Assembly (NCBI GenBank): GCA_024635625.1
Contig: JAGXIQ010000058.1
Coordinates: 1 to 34,002, forward strand
Direction of reading: 5' to 3'
Length of the DNA stretch: 34,002 nucleotides
Source of the DNA: Loktanella sp.
GTDB lineage: Bacteria; Pseudomonadota; Alphaproteobacteria; Rhodobacterales; Rhodobacteraceae
Position 1 is the first letter of the stretch, and each line of letters starts with the position of its first letter. The position numbers and the translations under genes are program-made. The notes below the pieces were generated by a model. That model was not told where the DNA came from and ran no database searches. It saw only the letters and a program-made list of their open reading frames with translations. Shown in pieces: positions 26,130 through 32,932 of this stretch.

Positions 26130-27009
26130 AGGCTTTACGCAGTCGTTTGTCGATACCGGCGACGTGACCTTGTCGGTACATCGTGCAGGCAGCGGCGCAC
26201 CACTCATCTTGTTGCATGGCTATCCGCAGAATCACCACTGCTGGGCTGGGGTAGCGCCACAATTTGCAAAGAACTTCGACACCATCGTGCCCGACTTACG
26301 CGGATACGGTGAAAGCGACGCACCAGCCGATGACCCCATACACGCCACCTATTCCAAGCGTCAAATGGCCGCCGACATCGTTGGCCTGATGGATGCGCTA
26401 GGGCTAGAGAAGGCCCATATTCTAGGCCATGACCGGGGCGCGCGGGTGGCGTATCGCTTTGCCCTCGATCACCCCGCCCGCATCAACCGTCTTGGCATCA
26501 TAGAGATCGTGCCTACTGGGGATTTCTGGGACAGCTGGACCGCCGATCTGGCGTTAAATGCTTATCACTGGACCTTTTTGGCACAGCCCGCCCCCTTGCC
26601 GGAACGCATGATCGCCGCCGACGCGGCCGGCTATGCAAATTGGACGCTAGCCCAATGGACGTTGGAAAAATCGTTGAGTGTATTTCCATCCGATGCGCTC
26701 GACAGTTACCGTGAACAGATGGCAGATCCGGCGCGCGCCCACGCCATGTGCGCCGACTATCGCGCAGGCGCGTACTTTGACCGTGATTTAGACGGCAAGA
26801 ACAGAGCGGCAGGCGCGCAGATCACGGCACCCCTACATTTCCTTTGGGCCGAAAGCGGATTTCCGGCGCAGACTGGCGACCCGCTCGCCCTATGGCGCGG
26901 CTGGGCACCACATGTGACTGGCAACGCCTGCCGGTCTGGTCACTTCGTTCCGGAAGAGAATCCGACAGCGGTGCTGGATGCCTTTTTGCCGTACTTCCTT
27001 GGAAGTTAA
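26122..27009 (+). CDS. Alpha/beta hydrolase, haloacetate (fluoroacetate) dehalogenase-like
   Basis: This is a 295-residue alpha/beta hydrolase whose key residues follow the fluoroacetate dehalogenase pattern. These are HGYPQNHHCW at 32-41 (oxyanion region), GHDRGARVAYR at 102-112 with nucleophile Asp104 and carboxylate-binding Arg105 and Arg108, HW at 149-150 for the halide pocket, DYRAG at 212-216 with Tyr213 as a further halide-contact candidate, and catalytic His274 in GHFVPEE. Such enzymes hydrolyse haloacetates to glycolate; some relatives are only ester or epoxide hydrolases, so specificity needs assay. The ATG at 26122 lies inside the DUF1643 stop region; an upstream in-frame start reads through that gene. 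It is followed by a terminator-like hairpin at 27073. Confidence 0.87.
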   Translation: MIEGFTQSFVDTGDVTLSVHRAGSGAPLILLHGYPQNHHCWAGVAPQFAKNFDTIVPDLRGYGESDAPADDPIHATYSKRQMAADIVGLMDALGLEKAHILGHDRGARVAYRFALDHPARINRLGIIEIVPTGDFWDSWTADLALNAYHWTFLAQPAPLPERMIAADAAGYANWTLAQWTLEKSLSVFPSDALDSYREQMADPARAHAMCADYRAGAYFDRDLDGKNRAAGAQITAPLHFLWAESGFPAQTGDPLALWRGWAPHVTGNACRSGHFVPEENPTAVLDAFLPYFLGS

Positions 27010-27072
27010 CCGTTTATTCAAACGCCGCGTGTGAATGTGGCGACATGGTGTTAAAAGAACTTCAACACTTCT

Positions 27073-27091
27073 GGATCGGGGCGATCCTTTT
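27073..27091 (+). terminator. Terminator-like hairpin between hydrolase and RTX gene
   Basis: GGATCG (27073-27078) pairs with CGATCC (27082-27087) across a GGG loop and is followed by TTTT (27088-27091). This fits a short intrinsic terminator for the truB/DUF1643/hydrolase transcript. It ends only 15 bases before the ATG of the RTX gene, so that gene's promoter or leader must overlap it. Confidence 0.55.
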
Positions 27092-27106
27092 CGTTGAGGC
27101 ACCATC

Positions 27107-28053
27107 ATGCTTGCTGTTCTAGGCTTCGTCGGTCTGGCCATGTCATCCTTTGTGATGCTCGGTCATCGCGACACCACTGATGACGATTCAGCCGAAGACC
27201 CGAAAGAAACCGACGTCGACGGTCTGACCGAAATTGCGCCGGGTACTTTTCAGATGCTGTCAGACACAGATGGCGACGCAGGAGCGGGTGGCGTGCTATC
27301 GGACGATTTTGACCCAACCTCCACCGTCGGAGCGGATATGACGGCGACGATCAGCGGTCGTCCAGATAATACGTTTGCCATACCGTCAGAGGATCATGGT
27401 GATGATTTGCTGGCTGACGCCCCCAAAATTGCAGAAAATTCAACTGCGGCGATGATTCGTCGCTTCGGCAGCGACGCAAACGACCAAATCGATGGCGGCC
27501 GCGAAAACGAGGAATTCTTTGGCGGCAGCGGTGATGACCGCATGACTGGCAATCTAGGCGACGATATCCTGCATGGCGAAGCCGGTGACGACAATTTAAA
27601 CGGCGGCGACGGCAACGATGTGCTGGACGCGGGGATGGCGATGATGTCATCGAAGGCGGCTGGGGCGATGATTTCCTGATGGGTGCAAACGGCGCTGACC
27701 TGCTAAACGGCGGCGGCGGTGACGACGTCCTGGATGGACGCGACGCTGACGACGGCTTCGATTACCTCAACGGCGGCGCGGGCGACGATCTGCTACTTGC
27801 GGGTTTTGGCGACCATCTGAATGGCGCTGACGGGGCCGATACATTTAGCCTCCTGACTGGCGGAAAGAACGTCATAGATGATTTTGACCCTACGCAGGAT
27901 GTGCTGGAAGTGACTTTTAGCGGCACGCCACCCCTACTCACCACGACGACCGACGATGCAGGACTGACACTTCTGGCAGACGACGCAGTCGTGGCCCATC
28001 TGTCCGGCATTACCGATCTGGACATATCACGCGTCGTGATGGTCGCCGCCTGA
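27107..28053 (+). pseudogene. RTX calcium-binding protein gene split by a one-base frameshift
   Basis: Two abutting frames encode one RTX-type protein. The first (27107-27679, 190 residues) has an N-terminal hydrophobic anchor (MLAVLGFVGLAMSSFVML), an acidic spacer, and glycine/aspartate nonapeptides from about residue 121. The second (27679-28053, 124 residues) continues the repeats and ends in an RTX-type C-terminal domain (ADTFSLLTGGKNVIDDFDP). At the GGGG run 27631-27634 the frame is lost. Inserting one base, or a -1 slip there, gives an uninterrupted product of about 315 residues with exact nine-residue spacing. The first frame ends in 14 out-of-register residues. The halves overlap as TGATG, so reinitiation is possible. 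A GAGG site precedes the ATG. Causes could be a real deletion, a sequencing error or programmed frameshifting. Confidence 0.85.
27467..27846 (+). repeat. RTX nonapeptide repeat array
   Basis: This region encodes tandem G-G-x-G-x-D-x-L-x-type nonapeptides that bind calcium and form a parallel beta-roll. Clear units include GGSGDDRMT, GNLGDDILH, GEAGDDNLN, GGDGNDVLD, and, after the frameshift, GGWGDDFLM, GANGADLLN and GGGGDDVLD. Units near the end are degenerate (GRDADDGFDYLN, AGFGDHLN). Confidence 0.88.
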
Positions 28054-28104
28054 TGAAAATACTTTCCTTTTTACTGCAAACCGCCTAAGGGAATCCATCC
28101 GCGC

Positions 28105-28154
28105 GGGATGTTTTGCCTGCCGGACCCTCCAAGGGCCTTTCTGGACGACATCCC
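28105..28154 (+). promoter_or_regulatory. Structured leader upstream of rpsO (candidate S15 autoregulatory element)
   Basis: In the 138-base gap before rpsO, GGGATGT (28105-28111) can pair with ACATCCC (28148-28154). This encloses CCGGA (28120-28124) with TCTGG (28140-28144, one G-U pair) and an inner hairpin CCCT-CCA-AGGG (28125-28135). A nested structure of this kind fits the diverse mRNA leaders through which S15 represses its own synthesis. A competing small hairpin, CATCC/GGATG (28096-28110) followed by TTTT, could be a weak terminator for the RTX gene. Confidence 0.45.
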
Positions 28155-28191
28155 GGATCGCGCCATTCACCCCTTACGTAAGGAGACCCCG

Positions 28192-28461
28192 ATGTCGATT
28201 ACGCCCGAAGAAAAAACCCGCATCATGAAAGATTTCGCGACCAAAGAAGGCGACACCGGTTCGCCCGAAGTTCAGGTCGCAATTCTGTCGTCGCGCATTG
28301 CGACCCTGACCGAGCACTTCAAATTCCATAAGAAGGACAACCACGGTCGCCGTGGCCTTCTGAAGATGGTGGCCCTGCGCCGCAAGCTGCTGGACTATAC
28401 CCGCAGCAAGGACGAGGCCCGCTATCAGGACCTGATCAAGCGTCTGGGTCTGCGTCGCTAA
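28192..28461 (+). CDS. rpsO: 30S ribosomal protein S15
   Basis: This 89-residue primary-binding protein of the 16S rRNA central domain has the usual length. The sequence is canonical: [20 protein letters not shown] at the start, [20 protein letters not shown], the [19 protein letters not shown] segment with the rRNA-contacting HKKD-x-x-x-R-R-G-L, and the ending [13 protein letters not shown] strong TAAGGAG ribosome-binding site lies ahead of the ATG at 28192. A strong intrinsic terminator follows at 28484. In most bacteria pnp comes next; here six genes intervene. Confidence 0.98.
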   Translation: MSITPEEKTRIMKDFATKEGDTGSPEVQVAILSSRIATLTEHFKFHKKDNHGRRGLLKMVALRRKLLDYTRSKDEARYQDLIKRLGLRR

Positions 28462-28483
28462 ACCGACCTAACCCACGACCTCG

Positions 28484-28512
28484 AAACGCCCGCCCTAATC
28501 GGCGGGCGTTTT
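28484..28512 (+). terminator. Intrinsic terminator of rpsO
   Basis: AAACGCCCGCC (28484-28494) pairs perfectly over 11 bases with GGCGGGCGTTT (28501-28511) around a six-base CTAATC loop, followed by TT and T-rich sequence. It lies 23 bases after the rpsO stop. Confidence 0.9.
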
Positions 28513-28550
28513 GCGTTTCATGGTGTCGCAACGTCAAGCCACAGCAGCAC

Positions 28551-28565
28551 TAGACGACCGGTCTA
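28551..28565. promoter_or_regulatory. Candidate NemR-type operator upstream of the TetR-family gene
   Basis: TAGAC (28551-28555), five bases, then GTCTA (28561-28565) form a perfect palindrome ending 19 bases before the repressor ATG. The TAGAC/GTCTA arms resemble the operator I recall for E. coli NemR, whose protein this repressor resembles closely. A GATAAT hexamer (28579-28584) directly abuts the ATG, which has no clear ribosome-binding site. Confidence 0.6.
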
Positions 28566-28584
28566 TTTCTACTATTTGATAATC

Positions 28585-29190
28585 ATGACCGACGCAAAAA
28601 AATCAGATCAAACGCGCCAGCGTATACTGTCCACAGGATGTGAACTCGTGTTGCGCGGCGGTTTCGGCGGCGTTGGCCTGTCACGCATTCTGATGGCATC
28701 GGGCGTGCCAAAAGGATCGTTCTATTACTACTTCGCTTCGAAAGAGGCATTTGGCTGCGCCATGCTTGATGACTATGTTACGGACTATCTGTTACGCATC
28801 GACGCATTAACCGCAGGCCCCGGTACTGCCGGTGACAAGTTGACGACTTTCTGGTCCGCGTGGTTAGCCGATGGGCCAGCCGAAGGCATTGCGACGAGAT
28901 GCCTTGTCGTAAAGCTAGCGGCAGAGGTGGCGGATCTGTCAGACGATATGCGCCGCATCCTCGACGACGGCGTGAATCAGTTGACCACCCGCATCGCGAC
29001 CCTGCTACAGCAGGGTGCTGCGGATGGATCTGTTCGCCACCAAAACGATCCCGACACAACGGCCCGCATGCTTTACGCCCAATGGCTAGGTGCCGCGGTC
29101 TTGTCGAAGCTTTCATCAGACGATGCACCCCTGCGCCTTGCGCTCGCGGACACTACGCGTCGTCTTTCACCCACTGCATCAAAGGAATAA
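28585..29190 (+). CDS. TetR-family repressor, NemR-like
   Basis: This 201-residue repressor resembles E. coli NemR along its whole length. The helix-turn-helix region includes GLSRILMASGVPKGSFYYYF at 31-50, then SKEAFGCAML. The ligand domain keeps CLVVKLAAEVADLSDDMR at 106-123 and LYAQWLGAAVLSKLS at 163-177. NemR senses hypochlorite, quinones and reactive aldehydes through Cys106, which can link to Lys175; both residues are present here at the same numbers. The ATG at 28585 is preferred over a TTG three codons earlier. The reductase gene begins three bases after its stop, and a palindrome lies just upstream, so autoregulation of a two-gene operon is likely. I leave the symbol empty because orthology is inferred by eye. 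Confidence 0.88.
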   Translation: MTDAKKSDQTRQRILSTGCELVLRGGFGGVGLSRILMASGVPKGSFYYYFASKEAFGCAMLDDYVTDYLLRIDALTAGPGTAGDKLTTFWSAWLADGPAEGIATRCLVVKLAAEVADLSDDMRRILDDGVNQLTTRIATLLQQGAADGSVRHQNDPDTTARMLYAQWLGAAVLSKLSSDDAPLRLALADTTRRLSPTASKE

Positions 29191-29193
29191 TCT

Positions 29194-30174
29194 ATGCGCG
29201 CTACTATCCACGACACCTTCGGTGAACCCGCAGACGTTCTAAAGACTGAAACGATCGACACCCCGATCCCTGCCAAAGGAGAAGTGCTGATCCAGACAAT
29301 CATGTCACCGATCCACAACCACGACCTGTGGACCGTGCGGGGCAACTACGGCTACAAACCAGAGCTACCCGGTGCCATCGGTGGGTCAGAAGCCATCGGC
29401 ACCGTTGTCGCAGTCGGCGACGGCGTAGATGAGGCGATGACCGGCAAACGCGTTACCATCGCTGGTGTCCACGGCACTTGGGCAGAGTATTTTATCGCCC
29501 CGGCCGCTGGCGTGTTGCCCTTGCCCGACAGCATTCCTGACACCCTTGGCGCGCAACTCATCGCCATGCCATTCAGCGCGATTTCCCTGCTAGAAGTGCT
29601 TCAGGCAAAAAAGGGGGACTGGATCGTCCAGACAGCCGCGAATGGCGCCGTAGGTAAGATCATGGCAGTGCTGGCGAAATCCCGCGGGATCAATCTGTTG
29701 AACCTTGTGCGCCGTGACGACGCCGTCACGGAACTGACGGATCTGGGCATGGATAACGTACTATCCACCGGGACCGAAGGTTGGCAGAAAAAGGCACGCA
29801 AACTCGTCGGCAAAGACGGGGCGGTGTCTGCTATCGACTCTGTCGGGGGCGAGATGGGCGCCGAACTCGTCGATCTGCTGGGCGTCAACGGCGAACTCGT
29901 CGTATTCGGGACGGCCACCGGTGCGCCGCTGCAGCTAAATTCTGGCGCGCTGATCATGAAGCACATCACGGTTAAAGGCTTCTGGGGTTCCAAGGTCAGC
30001 AGCGAAATGAACCCGGCAGAGCGGAAGCGCCTGATTACCGAACTACTGGCGCTAGCCGTGAAGGGCGAATTGACGCTTGAAGACGGTGGGTCGTTTGGGT
30101 TGGACGATGTCACAGCAGCGATGAAGGCTGCCTTGACGCCCGGTCGCGCCGGCAAAGTCATGTTGCGCCCATAG
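29194..30174 (+). CDS. Zinc-less medium-chain dehydrogenase/reductase (MECR/quinone-reductase-like)
   Basis: This 326-residue NAD(P)H-dependent MDR enzyme shows SPIHNHDLWTVRGNYG at 37-52, typical of 2-enoyl thioester reductase (MECR-like) members, followed by the GGSEAIGTVVAVGDGV region. The cofactor domain has QTAANGAVGKIMAVLAKSRG, lacking a zinc-ligand cysteine set, so a zinc-independent mechanism is expected. The likely reaction is reduction of an activated carbon-carbon double bond in an enal, quinone or enoyl thioester. It has AAGGA ahead of its ATG, three bases after the NemR-like gene. The pairing suggests electrophile detoxification under redox control, parallel to NemR controlling NemA and glyoxalase in E. 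coli. The substrate is not determined. Confidence 0.88.
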   Translation: MRATIHDTFGEPADVLKTETIDTPIPAKGEVLIQTIMSPIHNHDLWTVRGNYGYKPELPGAIGGSEAIGTVVAVGDGVDEAMTGKRVTIAGVHGTWAEYFIAPAAGVLPLPDSIPDTLGAQLIAMPFSAISLLEVLQAKKGDWIVQTAANGAVGKIMAVLAKSRGINLLNLVRRDDAVTELTDLGMDNVLSTGTEGWQKKARKLVGKDGAVSAIDSVGGEMGAELVDLLGVNGELVVFGTATGAPLQLNSGALIMKHITVKGFWGSKVSSEMNPAERKRLITELLALAVKGELTLEDGGSFGLDDVTAAMKAALTPGRAGKVMLRP

Positions 30175-30191
30175 ACGCTGAGCACAAACGC

Positions 30192-30221
30192 AAAACGCCC
30201 GCCAATATTGGCGGGCGTTTT
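30192..30221. terminator. Bidirectional intrinsic terminator
   Basis: AAAACGCCCGCCAA (30192-30205) and TTGGCGGGCGTTTT (30208-30221) form a 14-base perfect stem around TA. The A-tract and T-tract at the two ends serve both converging genes, the plus-strand reductase and the minus-strand symporter. Its GC core is the same as that of the rpsO terminator. Confidence 0.92.
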
Positions 30222-30237
30222 CGTTTTCAGGTCGGAT

Positions 30238-31788
30238 TTAGCCGACGTACTTCTTGATCTCGCCATTTTTCATGCGAGCGGCATAGGACGTCAGTTCTGC
30301 CCGTACCAGTTTCATCAGGAAATACAGTGCCGTGATATTCACGACCGCCATGGCAAAAATTGCCGCGTCTGAAAAGTCGATCACGGGCCCAAGGTTCGCC
30401 GCAGCCCCAATCACGATGAAGATGCAAAAGATGATCTTGAACGACAGCTCTTGCCCCTTTCCTTCGCCGAACAAATAGGTCCAAGCCTTCAGGCCGTAAT
30501 AGGACCAACTGATCATGGTGGAGAAGGCGAACAGGATCACGGCAACGGCAAGCACGTAGGGGAACCACCAGAACGCTGTGGCGAAGGCGGCAGACGTCAA
30601 TGCGACCCCGGTGTTGCCGTCGATCGTTGAGATCGCGGTACCCGCCTCATTCAGGATGAACCGTCCGGTTTCCGGATCTGTGATCAACTGACCCGAAATC
30701 GTGATGACCAGTGCGGTCATTGTGCAGATCACGACAGTGTCGATGAAGGGTTCCAACAGCGACACAAAACCTTCAGTGATCGGCTCTTTTGTACGAACGG
30801 CAGAGTGGGCGATCGCGGCAGAGCCGACGCCCGCTTCGTTCGAAAAAGCAGCCCGCTTAAAGCCTTGGATCAACGCGCCAACAAGGCCGCCTGCCACACC
30901 AAGACCGCTGAACGCGCCTTCAAAGATTTGGCCAAAGGCCCAACCGATCTTGTCGTATTCTACGATCAGGACGATCAGCGCCGCGCCGACGTAAAGCACC
31001 CCCATGAACGGCACGATCTTTTCAGTGACACGCGCGATGGATTTAACCCCACCCACGATGACAGCGTAAACGATCACCGCGAAAACAAGGCCCGTGATCC
31101 AACCCGGAAATGGGCCGACGATGTTCGCGATTTGCGCATGTGCCTGATTGGCTTGGAACATGTTTCCGCCGCCCAGGGCACCAAGAATACAGAAGATCGA
31201 GAACAGCACAGCCAAGAAGCCGCCGCCGGGTAAGCCAAGCTCGTTAAAGCCTTTCTTCATATAGTACATCGGACCACCGGACACCGTGCCATCAGGGTAT
31301 TCGTTCCGATACTTCACGCCCAAGGTACATTCGGTGAACTTTGAAGCCATGCCCATCAGACCCGCTAAGATCATCCAGAACGTCGCCCCCGGCCCGCCGA
31401 TCCCAACAGCCACTGCGACGCCCGCGATATTGCCAAGACCAACTGTACCCGATAGCGCCGTCGCCAATGCCTGAAAGTGACTAACCTCGCCCGCGTCATT
31501 CGGGTCGGAATAATCGCCTTTAACCAAAGAGATCGCGTGGCCAAAGAACTTGAACTGCACAAAGCCGAAGTACAGCGTAAAGATCGTCGCACCGACGACC
31601 AGCCACATCACAATCCATGGAAATGTGGTGCCGGGGAACGGTGCGAAGATAAAGTTGACAAAAGGTCCGGTTGCCGATGCAAAGGCGGCGTTGACCTTTT
31701 CATCAAGCGTTGCAGCCTCTTGCGCGCTTGCTGGAAGTGCCACAAGCGTGGCAAATATCGCCAGAATAAAGTGTCTGATACTCAACAT
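30238..31788 (-). CDS. Sodium:alanine/glycine symporter (AGCS family)
   Basis: This 516-residue polytopic membrane protein has about 11 hydrophobic segments. It begins with a cleavable-looking signal (MLSIRHFILAIFATLVALPASAQ), which is seen in some AGCS members. The family signature is visible in the ALATALSGTVGLGNIAGVAV block with GIGGPGATFWM next to it, and later AAFSNEAGVGSAAIAHSAV. It imports alanine or glycine with sodium, fitting a marine organism. It starts 10 bases after the universal stress protein stop and is probably co-transcribed with it. It ends at the bidirectional terminator at 30192. Confidence 0.95.
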   Translation of the reverse strand: MLSIRHFILAIFATLVALPASAQEAATLDEKVNAAFASATGPFVNFIFAPFPGTTFPWIVMWLVVGATIFTLYFGFVQFKFFGHAISLVKGDYSDPNDAGEVSHFQALATALSGTVGLGNIAGVAVAVGIGGPGATFWMILAGLMGMASKFTECTLGVKYRNEYPDGTVSGGPMYYMKKGFNELGLPGGGFLAVLFSIFCILGALGGGNMFQANQAHAQIANIVGPFPGWITGLVFAVIVYAVIVGGVKSIARVTEKIVPFMGVLYVGAALIVLIVEYDKIGWAFGQIFEGAFSGLGVAGGLVGALIQGFKRAAFSNEAGVGSAAIAHSAVRTKEPITEGFVSLLEPFIDTVVICTMTALVITISGQLITDPETGRFILNEAGTAISTIDGNTGVALTSAAFATAFWWFPYVLAVAVILFAFSTMISWSYYGLKAWTYLFGEGKGQELSFKIIFCIFIVIGAAANLGPVIDFSDAAIFAMAVVNITALYFLMKLVRAELTSYAARMKNGEIKKYVG

Positions 31789-31798
31789 AACGACCCTC

Positions 31799-32236
31799 TC
31801 AATTCACGACGGTGACGGGCACGGTAGCCTGCATCACCAGATTGGAGGCAGAACTGCCAAAGATTCGCGCGCCGATACCGCTTTCGGCCTTGCGACCGAC
31901 GATGATCTTCTCTGCGCCTTCCTTCTTGGCCAGCGCTTCCAAGGTGTCCGACACGCTGCCATGCCGCACGATACCTCGAGCATTAAAACCGTCTTCTTTT
32001 AACTTATTTATCGCAGGGTCGATCACGCGGGTTTGCGCCAACTCGATTTCTTCCTCGCGGCGTTTATGGCGTTGGGCATTTTCATCAGCGGTCTGAAAAG
32101 CAAAGGGCGACCATTCGATCACATAGGCCACGATGACCTCGCAATCGCCGATAAGTTTGGCGAGCTTTTCAGCGTGCGCCAATGCCCTTTCGCCGGACCC
32201 AAGGCCGTCCAGCCCCACCAGCAGTTTCGTCATCAT
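31799..32236 (-). CDS. Universal stress protein (UspA family)
   Basis: This 145-residue cytoplasmic protein starts MMTKLLVGLDGLGSGERAL, matching the first strand and loop of the UspA fold. The C-terminal block (IIVGRKAESGIGARIFGSSA then VPVTVVN) resembles the nucleotide-binding G-x2-G-x9-G-S loop, but the spacing is altered, so ATP binding is uncertain. A long charged helix (NAQRHKRREEEIELAQ) is in the middle. Either of two adjacent ATG codons could start it. The symporter gene follows after 10 bases, so this gene leads a two-gene operon with its promoter in the 201-base gap upstream. Confidence 0.92.
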   Translation of the reverse strand: MMTKLLVGLDGLGSGERALAHAEKLAKLIGDCEVIVAYVIEWSPFAFQTADENAQRHKRREEEIELAQTRVIDPAINKLKEDGFNARGIVRHGSVSDTLEALAKKEGAEKIIVGRKAESGIGARIFGSSASNLVMQATVPVTVVN

Positions 32237-32437
32237 TGTCCGATCCCCCGGAGTTGTGACCCCACTTGCCGGAGGCCCTGAGGGAAATATTAAACAGGAG
32301 CATGCGAATCCGCCTACGCTTTTCGCGCAAAGCGGGTAAAATCAGTCGGATCGGCGCAAAAATCAACGCTTTCCGACCAATTGGCCCGGTTTTGTACAGG
32401 TTGACGCATTCAGCCAACTTTTCGCGTCCGAGGCGAC
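32237..32437. promoter_or_regulatory. Promoter region of the universal stress protein-symporter operon
   Basis: This 201-base gap between two minus-strand genes is AT-richer than its surroundings and holds the likely operon promoter. I looked for an FNR/FnrL-type TTGAT-N4-ATCAA site, common upstream of such genes, and found only imperfect half-sites (TTGAT near 32380 on the minus strand). A short CCAATTGG palindrome (about 32377-32384) is the only other feature. Confidence 0.35.
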
Positions 32438-32932
32438 TTATGAGAAATAGCGGATTGCGGTCACTTCCAACTCGACCGTTTTACCCGGCTTTGTCCAGTC
32501 GACTACATCCCCTACCTTTGCCCCCAACAGCGCACGAGCAAGCGGCGAAAACGGCGCGATGCTATGGCTGGCAGGGTCGGCCTCATCCTCGCCCACGATA
32601 TGCCAGTCGATATCTTTGCCATCCTCGTCCACTACGGTGACGCAGGCACCAAAGGCCACGACCTCCGCCGGCTGCGTTGCGGGATCAACGACAATGGCAC
32701 GGTTCAACCGCCCCTCCAGAAAGCGGATGTCTCGTTCAGCCATCGCGCGGGGCAGTTTAGCATCCAAACTGTCGCGTGGCAGCGCCGACAAATCGGCATG
32801 ACGGTCGCGCAAGCGCTTTTGCAACGTGGCTAAGCCGGCAGGCGTGACATAATTGGGATGTGGGCTTTGCGGTAGATCGTCCAAGCGATCCGCCTGCGGG
32901 CCTTCGTCTTCTTTGGTGAATGCTTTGTTCAT
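32438..32932 (-). CDS. GreA/GreB family transcription elongation factor
   Basis: This 164-residue protein consists of an N-terminal coiled coil (about 28-75: TPAGLATLQKRLRDRHADLS to ERDIRFLEGRLNRA) and a C-terminal FKBP-like domain (VVAFGACVTVVDEDG, then SPLARALLGAKVGDVVDW). Such factors enter the RNA polymerase secondary channel and stimulate transcript cleavage, using acidic residues at the coil tip (RDSLDAKL region). It differs from the housekeeping GreA length and start, so it is probably a GreB-like paralogue or a regulator of that fold. The ATG at 32932 overlaps the stop of the upstream membrane protein gene as ATGA. Confidence 0.9.
   Translation of the reverse strand: MNKAFTKEDEGPQADRLDDLPQSPHPNYVTPAGLATLQKRLRDRHADLSALPRDSLDAKLPRAMAERDIRFLEGRLNRAIVVDPATQPAEVVAFGACVTVVDEDGKDIDWHIVGEDEADPASHSIAPFSPLARALLGAKVGDVVDWTKPGKTVELEVTAIRYFS

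Noticed and set aside
32237-32437. FnrL site upstream of the universal stress protein gene
   Set aside because: A TTGAT half-site is present on the minus strand but no ATCAA half-site at the right spacing.
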